In this document: piece after piece, positions 16,418 to 24,551 of the stretch
Position numbering within the stretch: the stretch's first letter is position 1
Layout of the letters: each line of letters starts with the position of its first letter
NCBI RefSeq assembly: GCF_021021435.1
Contig: NZ_JAINWI010000003.1
Coordinates: 62,001 to 126,000 of the forward strand
Direction of reading: 5' to 3'
Length of the DNA stretch: 64,000 nt
From: Seohaeicola saemankumensis
GTDB taxonomy: Bacteria > Pseudomonadota > Alphaproteobacteria > Rhodobacterales > Rhodobacteraceae
The notes under the pieces: model-generated
Seen by the model: the letters and a program-made list of their open reading frames with translations, nothing else
Databases searched by the model: none
Told to the model about the DNA's origin: nothing
Made by a program: the position numbers and the translations under genes

Positions 16418-17292
16418 GGGCGGAACTGGCGCAGCATCTGGCAGGCGGTCTGACAACGCTGTGTCACGCATGGGCGGTAACGCGCACCGATGCTGTTGTC
16501 TTCGGCTTTACCGACCACGATCTGGATCTGGCCTTTGACGGGATCACCTTCAAAGCGGATAGCGGCCTGTCCGCGCGCGCTTTGCAACAGGCCACCGGTC
16601 TGTCCGTGGACAATACCGAGGCACTGGGCGCGCTCAGCGATGCAGCGATCAGCGAGGCGGACATCCTTGCAGGTCGCTTTGACGGGGCCGAGGTGCGTTG
16701 CTGGCGCCTCAACTGGACCGATCCGGCACAGCGCCAATTGCAGTTTCGCGGCACCATCGGAGAAATGCGGCACAGCGGGAACAGCTTTACCGCCGAATTG
16801 CGCGGCCTGACTGAGGCGCTCAACAGGCCCTTGGGGCGCATTTATCAAAAGTCCTGCACTGCTGTGCTGGGCGATGCCGCCTGCGGCGTCGATCTGTCCG
16901 GCCCCGCGCATTTGCTGCAATTGCCTGTTGTCAGCGTGCAGGAAGGCCGCATCTTGTGCCTGTCGGGGATTGGGCCTCAGGCTACAGGCTGGTTCCAGCG
17001 CGGGTTGTTGCGGGTGATAAACGGGACGGCGCAGGGCCTGACCGGTGCGATCAAAAGCGATACCCTCAAGGGTAGCGAACGCCTGATCGAGCTATGGGAA
17101 CCGCTGCGCGCAGCATTGGCGCAGGATGACGTGGTCGAACTCCACAGCGGATGCGACAAGCGCTTTGCGACCTGTGCCCGTAAATTTGACAACTTGGTGA
17201 ATTTCCAAGGCTTCCCCGACCTTCCGGGCGATGGTTGGATGATGGTCGCGCCGGCGCAATCGGGTCGCTTGAACGGGGGATCGCGCCGATGA
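16414..17292 (+). CDS. GTA tail hub protein (DUF2163), g13
   Basis: 292 aa. DUF2163 family baseplate hub. An N-terminal beta-rich part is followed by a C-terminal part with four spaced cysteines, C148, C157, C247 and C254 (KSCTA, AACGV, GCDKRFATC). This pattern fits the iron-sulfur site reported for the RcGTA hub; cluster binding here is inference. It overlaps g12 and g14 by ATGA, so all three are coupled. Confidence 0.92.
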   Translation: MRAELAQHLAGGLTTLCHAWAVTRTDAVVFGFTDHDLDLAFDGITFKADSGLSARALQQATGLSVDNTEALGALSDAAISEADILAGRFDGAEVRCWRLNWTDPAQRQLQFRGTIGEMRHSGNSFTAELRGLTEALNRPLGRIYQKSCTAVLGDAACGVDLSGPAHLLQLPVVSVQEGRILCLSGIGPQATGWFQRGLLRVINGTAQGLTGAIKSDTLKGSERLIELWEPLRAALAQDDVVELHSGCDKRFATCARKFDNLVNFQGFPDLPGDGWMMVAPAQSGRLNGGSRR

Positions 17293-17732
17293 CAACGCGT
17301 CATGACGACCGCGTCGTGACCGCTGCGCGGGACTGGATCGGCACACCCTACCGGCATCAGGCCTCGCTCAAAGGGGTAGGATGTGACTGTCTGGGCCTGA
17401 TTCGTGGCCTCTGGCGCGAACTGGTCGGACCCGAACCCGCAACCGTGCCGCCCTATGCGCCCGACTGGTCCGAAACGCAGGGGCAGGAATGGCTGATGCA
17501 GGCGATGATGCAGCATTTTCCTTCTGCGGTGGCAGATCAAGCCGGCAATGTGGTGCTGTTCCGCATGCGGTCGGGCGCGGTGGCGAAACATCTTGGGATT
17601 GCCACAGACAGCCCGTCCGGTCCCGCCGTTATCCACGCCTATTCCGGTCGCGTGGTATGCGAGACCCCGCTTTGTAGCGCGTGGCAAAGGCGGATCGTGG
17701 CACGCTTCAATTTTCCTGAAAGGGTCCTGTGA
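17289..17732 (+). CDS. GTA NlpC/P60 peptidase, g14
   Basis: 147 aa cysteine peptidase of the NlpC/P60 fold. The nucleophile is C34 in GVGCDCLGLIRG, with H101 (AKHLGI) and H116 (AVIHAY) as candidates for the rest of the catalytic set. It should cut peptidoglycan stem peptides when the particle delivers DNA through the recipient wall. It begins in the g13 stop codon; a start further upstream at 17235 would overlap g13. Confidence 0.93.
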   Translation: MTTRHDDRVVTAARDWIGTPYRHQASLKGVGCDCLGLIRGLWRELVGPEPATVPPYAPDWSETQGQEWLMQAMMQHFPSAVADQAGNVVLFRMRSGAVAKHLGIATDSPSGPAVIHAYSGRVVCETPLCSAWQRRIVARFNFPERVL

Positions 17733-20700
17733 TGGCAACCATCCTTCTATCCGCAGCCGGCGGGGCCATTGGCGGCTCGATCGGCGGCACGGCCCTTGGT
17801 CTGTCGATGGTCGCTGTAGGGCGGCTGGTCGGGGCCACGCTTGGACGGGCGATCGACCAGCGCCTTCTGGGGCATGGCGCACAAGCGGTCGAGACCGGGC
17901 GCGTCGACCGTTTGCGCCTGACCGGATCGGGCGAGGGCGAGGCGATAGCCCGTATCTATGGCCGTATGCGGGTCGCAGGGCATGTCATCTGGGCCAGCAA
18001 CTTCAAGGAAACCGTCACCGTGACCCGCAGCGGCGGTGGCAAGGGCAGCCCGAAGGTGACGCAAACCGTCTATGGCTACAGCATCAGCATCGCTATCGCT
18101 CTGTGCGAGGGCGTGATCAGCGGCGTGCCGCGCGTCTGGGCCGATGGCACGGAAATGGCGCTGCGCGATCTGAATATGCGCGTGCACCGCGGCACGGCAC
18201 AACAACAACCCGATCCGCTGATCAGTGCAATTGAAGGTGCGGGGCAGGTGCCCGCCTATCGCGGCACGGCCTATGTAGTGTTCGAGGATCTGGCGCTGGA
18301 GCGATTCGGCAACCGCGTCCCGCAATTCGAATTCGAGGTGCTGCGCCCCGACCAGCGTGGCCCCGATGCCGCCGACCCCGATCCCGCCGATCTGGTACGA
18401 GCGGTCGCAATGATGCCTGGCAGCGGTGAATATGCGCTGGCCGACACCCCAGTCAGTTATGTTTTCGGTCCCGGACACTCCCGCAGCGCCAATATCAACA
18501 CGCCTGCCGGACAGGCCGATCTTGTCACCTCTCTGGACCGTCTGCGGATCGAGGCGCCGCATTGTCGCGCGACATCGCTGATCGTCAGTTGGTTCGGCAA
18601 CGATCTGCGCTGTGGCAGTTGCACGATCCGGCCAAAGGTCGAACAGGCGCAAGTGGACGGGCGGGAAATGCCGTGGTCCGTGTCTGGCGTCACGCGTCCA
18701 CAAGCGCAGGTGATCGCGCAACTGGACGGACGGCCTGTCTATGGCGGTACGCCCGCTGATGCCTCGGTCGTTGCGGCGATCCGGCGTTTGCGGGCCGAAG
18801 GACAGGCGGTGATGGTCTATCCCTTTATCCTGATGGATCAACTGGCGGGCAACGGACGTCCCGATCCCTATAGCAACGCCGCAGACCAGCCTGTTCTGCC
18901 GTGGCGGGGGCGCATCACGGGGTCCAAGGCACCGCAGCAGGATGGCTCTCCCGATGGCACAGCGCAGGCCGAGGCCGAAGTGGCGGCGTTCTTCGGTAAT
19001 GCGACCGCCGCCCATTTCACCGTCACAGCGGGGCAGGTGACCTATCATGGTCCCGACCAATGGCGCTATAACCGCTTTATCTTGCATCACGCGGCCCTCT
19101 GTGCAGCGGCGGGCGGCGTCGACAGTTTCTGCATAGGCTCCGAAATGCGCGGCCTGACGCAGTTGCGCGGGCCGGATAACAGTTTTCCCGCTGTCGCCGC
19201 CCTGCGTGCCCTGGCGGGACAGGTGCGGGCCATTCTGGGGCCGACGGTCAAGATCAGCTATGCCGCTGATTGGTCGGAATATTTCGGCTATCAGCCACAA
19301 GATGGCAGCGGCGACCGGTTCTTTCATCTTGACCCGCTCTGGGCCGATCCGGACATCGACTTTGTCGGAATCGACAATTACATGCCGCTCTCCGATTGGC
19401 GCGACGGGCGGGACCATGCCGATGCAGCTTGGCAATCCATCTACAACCCCGCTTATCTGCGCGCCAATATCGAAGGTGGCGAGGGCTATGACTGGTTCTA
19501 TCACTCGGCCGAGGCGAAAGCCGCGCAGATTCGCACCCCGATCACGGATGACGCGCATCAAGAGCCGTGGATCTGGCGCTACAAGGATATCCGCAACTGG
19601 TGGGCCAATTCCCATCACGAGCGTGTCGGCGGACAGCGCAGCCCGCAGCCCACGGCATGGGTGCCGCAGTCCAAGCCTTTATGGTTTACCGAACTCGGTT
19701 GCGCGGCGGTGGACAAGGCCACCAACCAGCCCAATCTGTTCCTTGATCCGAAATCCTCGGAATCCTATCTGCCCGCTTTTTCCAACGGTCAGCGGGACGA
19801 GGTGATCCAAATGCAATATCTGCGCGCCATGCTGGGCTATTGGCGCGATCCGGCCAATAACCCAGTCTCGCCGCTCTATGGCGCCCCGATGCTGGATATG
19901 TCTCGCGCCTTTGTCTGGGCGTGGGACGCGCGGCCCTATCCGTTCTTTCCGGCCAATGGCGCGCTTTGGGGGGATGCTGCCAACTATGCGCGCGGGCACT
20001 GGGTGTCGGGACGGTTGGGATCGCGCTCGCTGGCCTCGGTCGTTGACGAAATCTGCACCAGCGCGGGCTTGAAGGGGCAAGACATATCGACCCTGCATGG
20101 GATCGTGCGCGGCTATGCCGTGGCGCAGGTGGCAGATGCCCGTGCGGCCTTGCAACCTTTGATGCTGGCCTTTGGCTTTGACGCTGTTGAACGTGACGGA
20201 ACGCTGCGCTTTGTCATGCGCCGCGACGGACAGGCGCATGCCGTGTCCCCTGAATATCTGGCAGATCTGCCGGACAGCCCCGCACAGGCGCAGCATGTTC
20301 GCAGTGCCGAAGCTAATATGACCGGCCGTGTCAGACTGCGTTTCGTGCAGGCCGGTACCGATTATGACCCCGTCGCGGAAGAGGCTGTTCTGCCGGATGA
20401 GGCCACCCATGCCGTAGCCGCGTCGGAACTGCCGCTTGTGCTGACCCGTGCCGAGGGGCGCCAGATTGCCGAACGCTGGCTGGCCGAGGCGCGGATCGCG
20501 CGTGATACAGTGCGACTGGCCTTGCCTCCTTCGCTTTCGCATCTGGGGGCGGGTGACCTGCTGACGCTGCAAGGCGACAACACCGGCGCGCAATACCGGA
20601 TCGACACTGTCGAACTGGGCCATGCCCAGTTGGTCGAGGCTGTGCGGGTCGAACCAGCGAACCACCAGCCCGCGGCGCTTGAGGACGAGGCCGTGGCTGT

Positions 20701-21655
20701 CCGGCCCTTTACAGCGCCGCTGCCGGTCCTTGGCCTGTTTCTGGACCTGCCCCTGATGACGGGCGACGAGACCCCCCATGCGCCGCATATCGCTGTCACC
20801 GCCGATCCCTGGCCGGGGCCGGTCGCGCTTTATGCTGCACCGACCGAGGCGGGCTTTACCCTGAACCATGTGATCCAGCGCCCCTCAATCATCGGGGTGA
20901 CACAGGACGCGCTGGGCGCAGGTCGACCGGGGGTGCTGGACCGTGCTGCGTCGGTCACGGTCAAACTGTCCTCGGGCCGACTTGACGCCATCGACATGCC
21001 CACATTGCTGGCAGGCGGCAATCTGGCCGCAATCGGCGATGGTACGGCAGACCGCTGGGAGGTGCTGCAATTCGCCGGTGTCACGCTGGTCGGAACCGAT
21101 ACCTACCGTCTGTCGCTTCTGTTGCGCGGGCAATTGGGCAGCGATGCGGTGATGCCCGGTGTCTGGCCTGCGGGCAGCCTATTCGTGCTATTGGATGGCA
21201 CGCCCGAACAGATCGCCTTGCCCGCGTCAGCCCGTGGGCAGTTGCGCTACTACCGGATCGGTCCTGCCGCTCAGGGGCTGGATGATCCGTCATTCACTCC
21301 TATCCAGCAGGCCTTTGACGGGATCGGTCTGAAACCCTATGCGCCTGTCCATCTGCGTGCGGTGGCGGATGCAAGTGGCGCGCTGGCCGTCACATGGATA
21401 CGCCGCGGCCGTATCGACGCGGATGGATGGGACGCACCGGATATCCCGTTGGGCGAGGAGGCCGAGGTTTACCATCTGCAGGTGATACAAGGCACGACGG
21501 TCAGGCGCACAGTCGTCCTGACGGTTCCGCAGTGGCATTATAGCGCCGACGAGCGGCTTTCAGACGGGGTGCAGGGCGCATTCCGGATCGAGGTGGCGCA
21601 GGTCTCGGCACGGGTAGGGCAGGGTTATACTGCCGGTGTGGACCTGACCCTGTAA
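17732..21655 (+). CDS. GTA baseplate megatron protein, g15
   Basis: 1307 aa, the largest GTA protein, at the tail tip and involved in contact with recipient cells. The N-terminus has a Gly-rich hydrophobic segment (about 5-35). The centre (about 400-740) carries the GTA TIM-barrel-like domain, with FCIGSEMRGLTQLRG, FVGIDNYMPLSDWRD and LWFTELGCAAVDKATNQPN as recognisable stretches. Further beta-rich domains follow. GAAAGGG lies 7 nt before the ATG at 17732; the GTG at 17729 is an alternative. Its stop overlaps the next start. Confidence 0.95.
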   Translation: MATILLSAAGGAIGGSIGGTALGLSMVAVGRLVGATLGRAIDQRLLGHGAQAVETGRVDRLRLTGSGEGEAIARIYGRMRVAGHVIWASNFKETVTVTRSGGGKGSPKVTQTVYGYSISIAIALCEGVISGVPRVWADGTEMALRDLNMRVHRGTAQQQPDPLISAIEGAGQVPAYRGTAYVVFEDLALERFGNRVPQFEFEVLRPDQRGPDAADPDPADLVRAVAMMPGSGEYALADTPVSYVFGPGHSRSANINTPAGQADLVTSLDRLRIEAPHCRATSLIVSWFGNDLRCGSCTIRPKVEQAQVDGREMPWSVSGVTRPQAQVIAQLDGRPVYGGTPADASVVAAIRRLRAEGQAVMVYPFILMDQLAGNGRPDPYSNAADQPVLPWRGRITGSKAPQQDGSPDGTAQAEAEVAAFFGNATAAHFTVTAGQVTYHGPDQWRYNRFILHHAALCAAAGGVDSFCIGSEMRGLTQLRGPDNSFPAVAALRALAGQVRAILGPTVKISYAADWSEYFGYQPQDGSGDRFFHLDPLWADPDIDFVGIDNYMPLSDWRDGRDHADAAWQSIYNPAYLRANIEGGEGYDWFYHSAEAKAAQIRTPITDDAHQEPWIWRYKDIRNWWANSHHERVGGQRSPQPTAWVPQSKPLWFTELGCAAVDKATNQPNLFLDPKSSESYLPAFSNGQRDEVIQMQYLRAMLGYWRDPANNPVSPLYGAPMLDMSRAFVWAWDARPYPFFPANGALWGDAANYARGHWVSGRLGSRSLASVVDEICTSAGLKGQDISTLHGIVRGYAVAQVADARAALQPLMLAFGFDAVERDGTLRFVMRRDGQAHAVSPEYLADLPDSPAQAQHVRSAEANMTGRVRLRFVQAGTDYDPVAEEAVLPDEATHAVAASELPLVLTRAEGRQIAERWLAEARIARDTVRLALPPSLSHLGAGDLLTLQGDNTGAQYRIDTVELGHAQLVEAVRVEPANHQPAALEDEAVAVRPFTAPLPVLGLFLDLPLMTGDETPHAPHIAVTADPWPGPVALYAAPTEAGFTLNHVIQRPSIIGVTQDALGAGRPGVLDRAASVTVKLSSGRLDAIDMPTLLAGGNLAAIGDGTADRWEVLQFAGVTLVGTDTYRLSLLLRGQLGSDAVMPGVWPAGSLFVLLDGTPEQIALPASARGQLRYYRIGPAAQGLDDPSFTPIQQAFDGIGLKPYAPVHLRAVADASGALAVTWIRRGRIDADGWDAPDIPLGEEAEVYHLQVIQGTTVRRTVVLTVPQWHYSADERLSDGVQGAFRIEVAQVSARVGQGYTAGVDLTL

Positions 21656-21936
21656 TGCAGCGGGTGATGCATGGCGATCTGACAGCGCTGGCGCGGCATT
21701 TGCTGACGGTACCACCGGCACAGCGCTGGGCTGCCTGCCGGTCCTTGATCACGCAGGCCGATGCCGCTGACCGCTACCGCAAACGCTTTGGCCGCGCGCA
21801 TCCGCATTGGGGCAATGGCACCCTGATGGCAGCTGCGCGGCGCGCGCCCCTGCCGACCGAGCCCCCATTGAACGATCCTGCCTATGCAAGTTGCCTGATC
21901 CTTGCGCTGACCGCCCTTTCGCAAAGAGCATCCTAG
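21655..21936 (+). CDS. Small conserved GTA-linked protein (DUF7742-like)
   Basis: 93 aa. It starts on the last base of the g15 stop codon. MQRVMHGDLTALARHLLTVPP, then a basic central stretch (RYRKRFGRAHPHWGNGTLMAAA), matches small proteins that I recall following g15 in many Rhodobacterales. Its function is unknown. The tight coupling suggests a role in particle assembly, but it could simply be carried along with the operon. Confidence 0.75.
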   Translation: MQRVMHGDLTALARHLLTVPPAQRWAACRSLITQADAADRYRKRFGRAHPHWGNGTLMAAARRAPLPTEPPLNDPAYASCLILALTALSQRAS

Positions 21937-22030
21937 ATCAAGCCATGGGCAAAATTTTTCAACTGCACGGCTTTGCGTTTGGCCTGCCATGCCTATTTGG
22001 TTTATCATGGCCGCGAAGAGGACCCGAACC

Positions 22031-22840
22031 ATGCCAAAGACCCAGACAAAACTCGCGCAGATCGACCCGGTCTGGAACCGTATCCTGACCGAGGCGCAGA
22101 AGGCCGTGCAGGATGAACCCATGCTGGGCGGTCTGATCCATTCCAGTGTGTTGCATCACGGCTCAATCGAATGCGCGCTGGCCTATCGCACAGCGTTGAA
22201 GCTGGCTTCGGGAGAGATGTCGGAGCAGTTGATCCGCGAGATCTGCGACGAGGCCTATGGCGCTGATCCCGCGCTGGCGCTTGCCGCGCGCGCCGATATC
22301 ATGGCCGTATTCGACCGCGACCCCGCCTGCCACCGTTTCCTGCAGCCCTTGTTGTTTTTCAAGGGCTTTCAAGCAGTGCAAGCCTATCGCGTCGCGCATT
22401 GGCTCTGGACTACGGGGCGTCAGGATCTGGCCTATTTCTTTCAGATGCGTGTGTCCGAGGCTTTTGGCGTCGATATCCATCCTGCCGCCCGTATCGGCAA
22501 AGGCATCATGATCGACCACGCCCATTCGATCGTGATCGGGGAAACTGCAGTCGTGGGCGACAATGTCTCGATGCTGCACTCGGTGACCCTTGGCGGCACC
22601 GGCAAGGAAGAGGAAGACCGCCACCCCAAGATCGGGGACGGTGTGCTGATCGGGGCAGGGGCGAAGGTGCTGGGCAACATCCATATTGGACGCTGCTCTC
22701 GGATTGCCGCAGGCTCTGTCGTGCTGCATGATGTGCCGCCCAAGACGACCGTGGCCGGTGTCCCTGCCAAGGTCGTGGGCGAGGCGGGATGCGCCACGCC
22801 GTCGATCACAATGGACCAGTTGCTGCGCGGCAGCCTGTGA
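22031..22840 (+). CDS. cysE: Serine O-acetyltransferase CysE
   Basis: 269 aa. It makes O-acetylserine from serine and acetyl-CoA, the first step of cysteine synthesis. The N-terminal helical SATase domain (DPVWNRILTEAQKAVQDEPML) is followed by left-handed beta-helix hexapeptide repeats with IDHAHSIVIGETAVVGDNVSM, including the active-site His of the DHAH motif, and a short tail. GAGGA precedes 22031; in-frame Met codons at 21989 and 22007 lack such a signal. CysE next to the GTA cluster is a common Rhodobacterales arrangement. Confidence 0.95.
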   Translation: MPKTQTKLAQIDPVWNRILTEAQKAVQDEPMLGGLIHSSVLHHGSIECALAYRTALKLASGEMSEQLIREICDEAYGADPALALAARADIMAVFDRDPACHRFLQPLLFFKGFQAVQAYRVAHWLWTTGRQDLAYFFQMRVSEAFGVDIHPAARIGKGIMIDHAHSIVIGETAVVGDNVSMLHSVTLGGTGKEEEDRHPKIGDGVLIGAGAKVLGNIHIGRCSRIAAGSVVLHDVPPKTTVAGVPAKVVGEAGCATPSITMDQLLRGSL

Positions 22841-22855
22841 TCCTCTGAACAACGC

Positions 22856-22882
22856 AAAAGGCTGATCCCGCAGGGGATCAGC
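22856..22882 (-). terminator. Terminator of the Hint gene (minus strand)
   Basis: GCTGATCCC pairs perfectly with GGGATCAGC around GCAG. On the minus strand the hairpin is followed by CTTTTGCG. It overlaps the stop codon of the minus-strand Hint gene. On the plus strand, where it would serve cysE, no T-run follows. Confidence 0.7.
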
Positions 22883-23747
22883 TTGCGATCAGTTCCGACA
22901 GAACACGCCCCTCGAACCGCCGCCCTTGCGGGCGGGCCGACAGTGTGGCACGCGCCCAACGGGCAGGGTTGCGGCTTTGCAGATCGCGGCTCCATGCGGC
23001 GACCTCCGGGATGGCGCTGGCCCATTCACCCCCTGCAAAAAAGCTCTCCGAGGGGGCACCTTCCGAAAACAGGATGTGGTGCTGCGCCAGCAGGATATGG
23101 AAATACGTCACCTCGTCACAAGGCGCGCGCAGGATCGTGGTCTCATTGATCAGATGGATGGCGGGCACCAGAAGTTCCGGCTCTCCGCTATGCAACTCGG
23201 TCAAGGGGGCCGACATCAGCATCCGGTGCTGCGGCGAGACAAAGAGATCGGCACGGTTGCCCAATGCACCTGCCTTGATCAATACCGGTGCATCTTCGCC
23301 GCGTCCGCAAACTGTCCGGCTTCCTGTCCAGATAACCGGCTGAACCCCTGCATCCAGCGTCATGACCATGTCACCGGCGCGCAGGTCCTCGACCGGCTTG
23401 GGTCCGTCGGGCGTATCTATCCTTGTGCCAAGGGCGAAACAGGGCACGCCGGTGATCGTGATGGTGATGGTCTGGAAATCGTCACCGTTCGAGGTCAGGC
23501 GCACCACGAATGTATCGGTCATCGTTTCGCCCGCATCCAGCGCATCCACCGCCGGATTGCTGTCATCCAGTACATAGGTCCATTGGCCGCTGCCGTTGAT
23601 CGTGGCCGATCCGTAGGTCGGCGCGGCCGAAATACTCCATGTATCGGCAAAGCCGTTGCCATTATCCGTCAAGGTACCTGTGGCTGTCGAAACCGTCTTT
23701 TCCGTCACACTGCCCGTGGTGGTGCCGACAATATTGGGTGCGCCCAT
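22878..23747 (-). CDS. VCBS-Hint domain protein
   Basis: 289 aa. Residues about 17-100 form a VCBS-type beta domain (TATGTLTDNGNGFADTW...). From residue 103 a Hint (hedgehog/intein) domain begins: C103 in VPCFALGTRI is the expected nucleophile, then IDTPDGPKPVEDLRAGDMV, and H174 in SPQHRML. Hint domains self-cleave or rearrange peptide bonds, so the VCBS part could be released or transferred. There is no classical signal peptide, so type I secretion is possible. The protein has only three lysines (K17, K117, K158). The ribosome-binding site GGAAGGAG lies inside the end of the upstream acyltransferase gene. Confidence 0.85.
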   Translation of the reverse strand: MGAPNIVGTTTGSVTEKTVSTATGTLTDNGNGFADTWSISAAPTYGSATINGSGQWTYVLDDSNPAVDALDAGETMTDTFVVRLTSNGDDFQTITITITGVPCFALGTRIDTPDGPKPVEDLRAGDMVMTLDAGVQPVIWTGSRTVCGRGEDAPVLIKAGALGNRADLFVSPQHRMLMSAPLTELHSGEPELLVPAIHLINETTILRAPCDEVTYFHILLAQHHILFSEGAPSESFFAGGEWASAIPEVAAWSRDLQSRNPARWARATLSARPQGRRFEGRVLSELIAS

Positions 23748-23749
23748 TT

Positions 23750-24358
23750 TCAGACTCCTTCCTGTTCCAGCAGCTCGCGGAATTGGTTGACCCCGTAAGA
23801 ATTCACCGCCACCGCTGTTTCACCCGCAGCGCGGCTCCATTGCACAATTCGGTACCGGTCGCCCGCCTTGTTGTGCCAAAGCGTCCGCACACGCGTCAGA
23901 TCGGGGTTCTGGGTCAGCAATGGCACAATCTCTTCGACATGACCGAAGGGGGCGACGAAGTCGATCAGCCAGACCGACGACCCGCTGGTCCAGTCCTCTG
24001 GCGCGAGCGGGCGATGCTCTACGGCAAAACCGGCCTCGGCCTGCGGCGACAATCCTGCCCATGTGATGAATGCCCGTGGAAACCCGTTGGCGCGGAACAT
24101 CTTGTAATGACCCAGACGCAGGGGCGGTTCGAAATAATGCATCATGCGCGCGACTGTCTGTGCGCGGTGGTAATTGGTCAGCCCTGCCAGAAAACTCATG
24201 GCACCGTAATCGGCCAACCTGTCTTGCGGGATGTCGAACCAGTCCGCAGGATAGCTTGCCGCGGCATGCGAAGATTCTGGCCCCTGATTTCGCATCTCCG
24301 CGAAATGGCGCAACGTCTTGCGGAAAAACCGCTCGTTTTCGGGTTCGAGTGTGCCCAT
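23750..24358 (-). CDS. HlyC-type toxin-activating lysine acyltransferase
   Basis: 202 aa. HlyC-family enzymes use acyl-ACP to acylate internal lysines of RTX toxins. Visible family features are the catalytic His H64 in LTNYHRAQ, the stretch RLGHYKMFRANGFPRAFITWAGLSPQAEAG, and the catalytic Asp D133 in VWLIDFVAPFGH. The N-terminus is about 30 residues longer than HlyC. The start at 24358 is the first family-like Met; a TTG at 24433 would add an unlike, basic extension. The next gene starts 2 nt after its stop. No RTX toxin gene is in the window, so the substrate is unknown. Confidence 0.87.
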   Translation of the reverse strand: MGTLEPENERFFRKTLRHFAEMRNQGPESSHAAASYPADWFDIPQDRLADYGAMSFLAGLTNYHRAQTVARMMHYFEPPLRLGHYKMFRANGFPRAFITWAGLSPQAEAGFAVEHRPLAPEDWTSGSSVWLIDFVAPFGHVEEIVPLLTQNPDLTRVRTLWHNKAGDRYRIVQWSRAAGETAVAVNSYGVNQFRELLEQEGV

Positions 24359-24459
24359 TGCCTGTGTTGTGCCGCCCTGTAGGTTCGCCCTGCTTGATGG
24401 TCCGGCACCATTCCTTTTTTCTACTCTGCGCAAACGATAGTCAAAGAAGGCTACTAAAT

Positions 24460-24501
24460 CAAAAAAGAAAACACTTCGATCAACGCAGGGTTGATCGAAG
24501 T
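24460..24501 (-). terminator. Terminator of the pdh operon
   Basis: A perfect 12-bp stem, ACTTCGATCAAC with GTTGATCGAAGT, around GCAGG (24473-24501). On the minus strand it is followed by GTTTTCTTTTTT. It lies about 50 nt after the pdhC stop codon and separates that operon from the acyltransferase/Hint genes, which share its direction. Confidence 0.88.
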
Positions 24502-24551
24502 CTCTTTGTTACAACAATGGAATGGCCTGTGGTTCCGGTCAGACCAATAAC

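Noticed and set aside
17747-19618. 623-codon minus-strand frame opposite g15
   Set aside because: The plus strand encodes the well-recognised GTA megatron protein; the antisense frame has no ribosome-binding site or family pattern.
7541-21936. Reading the cluster as an ordinary prophage
   Set aside because: No integrase, repressor, replication or lysis genes and no attachment-site repeats; gene order is exactly that of RcGTA and the flanks are housekeeping genes.
22926-23798. 290-codon plus-strand frame opposite the Hint gene
   Set aside because: The minus strand has clear VCBS and Hint motifs plus a good ribosome-binding site; the plus frame does not.
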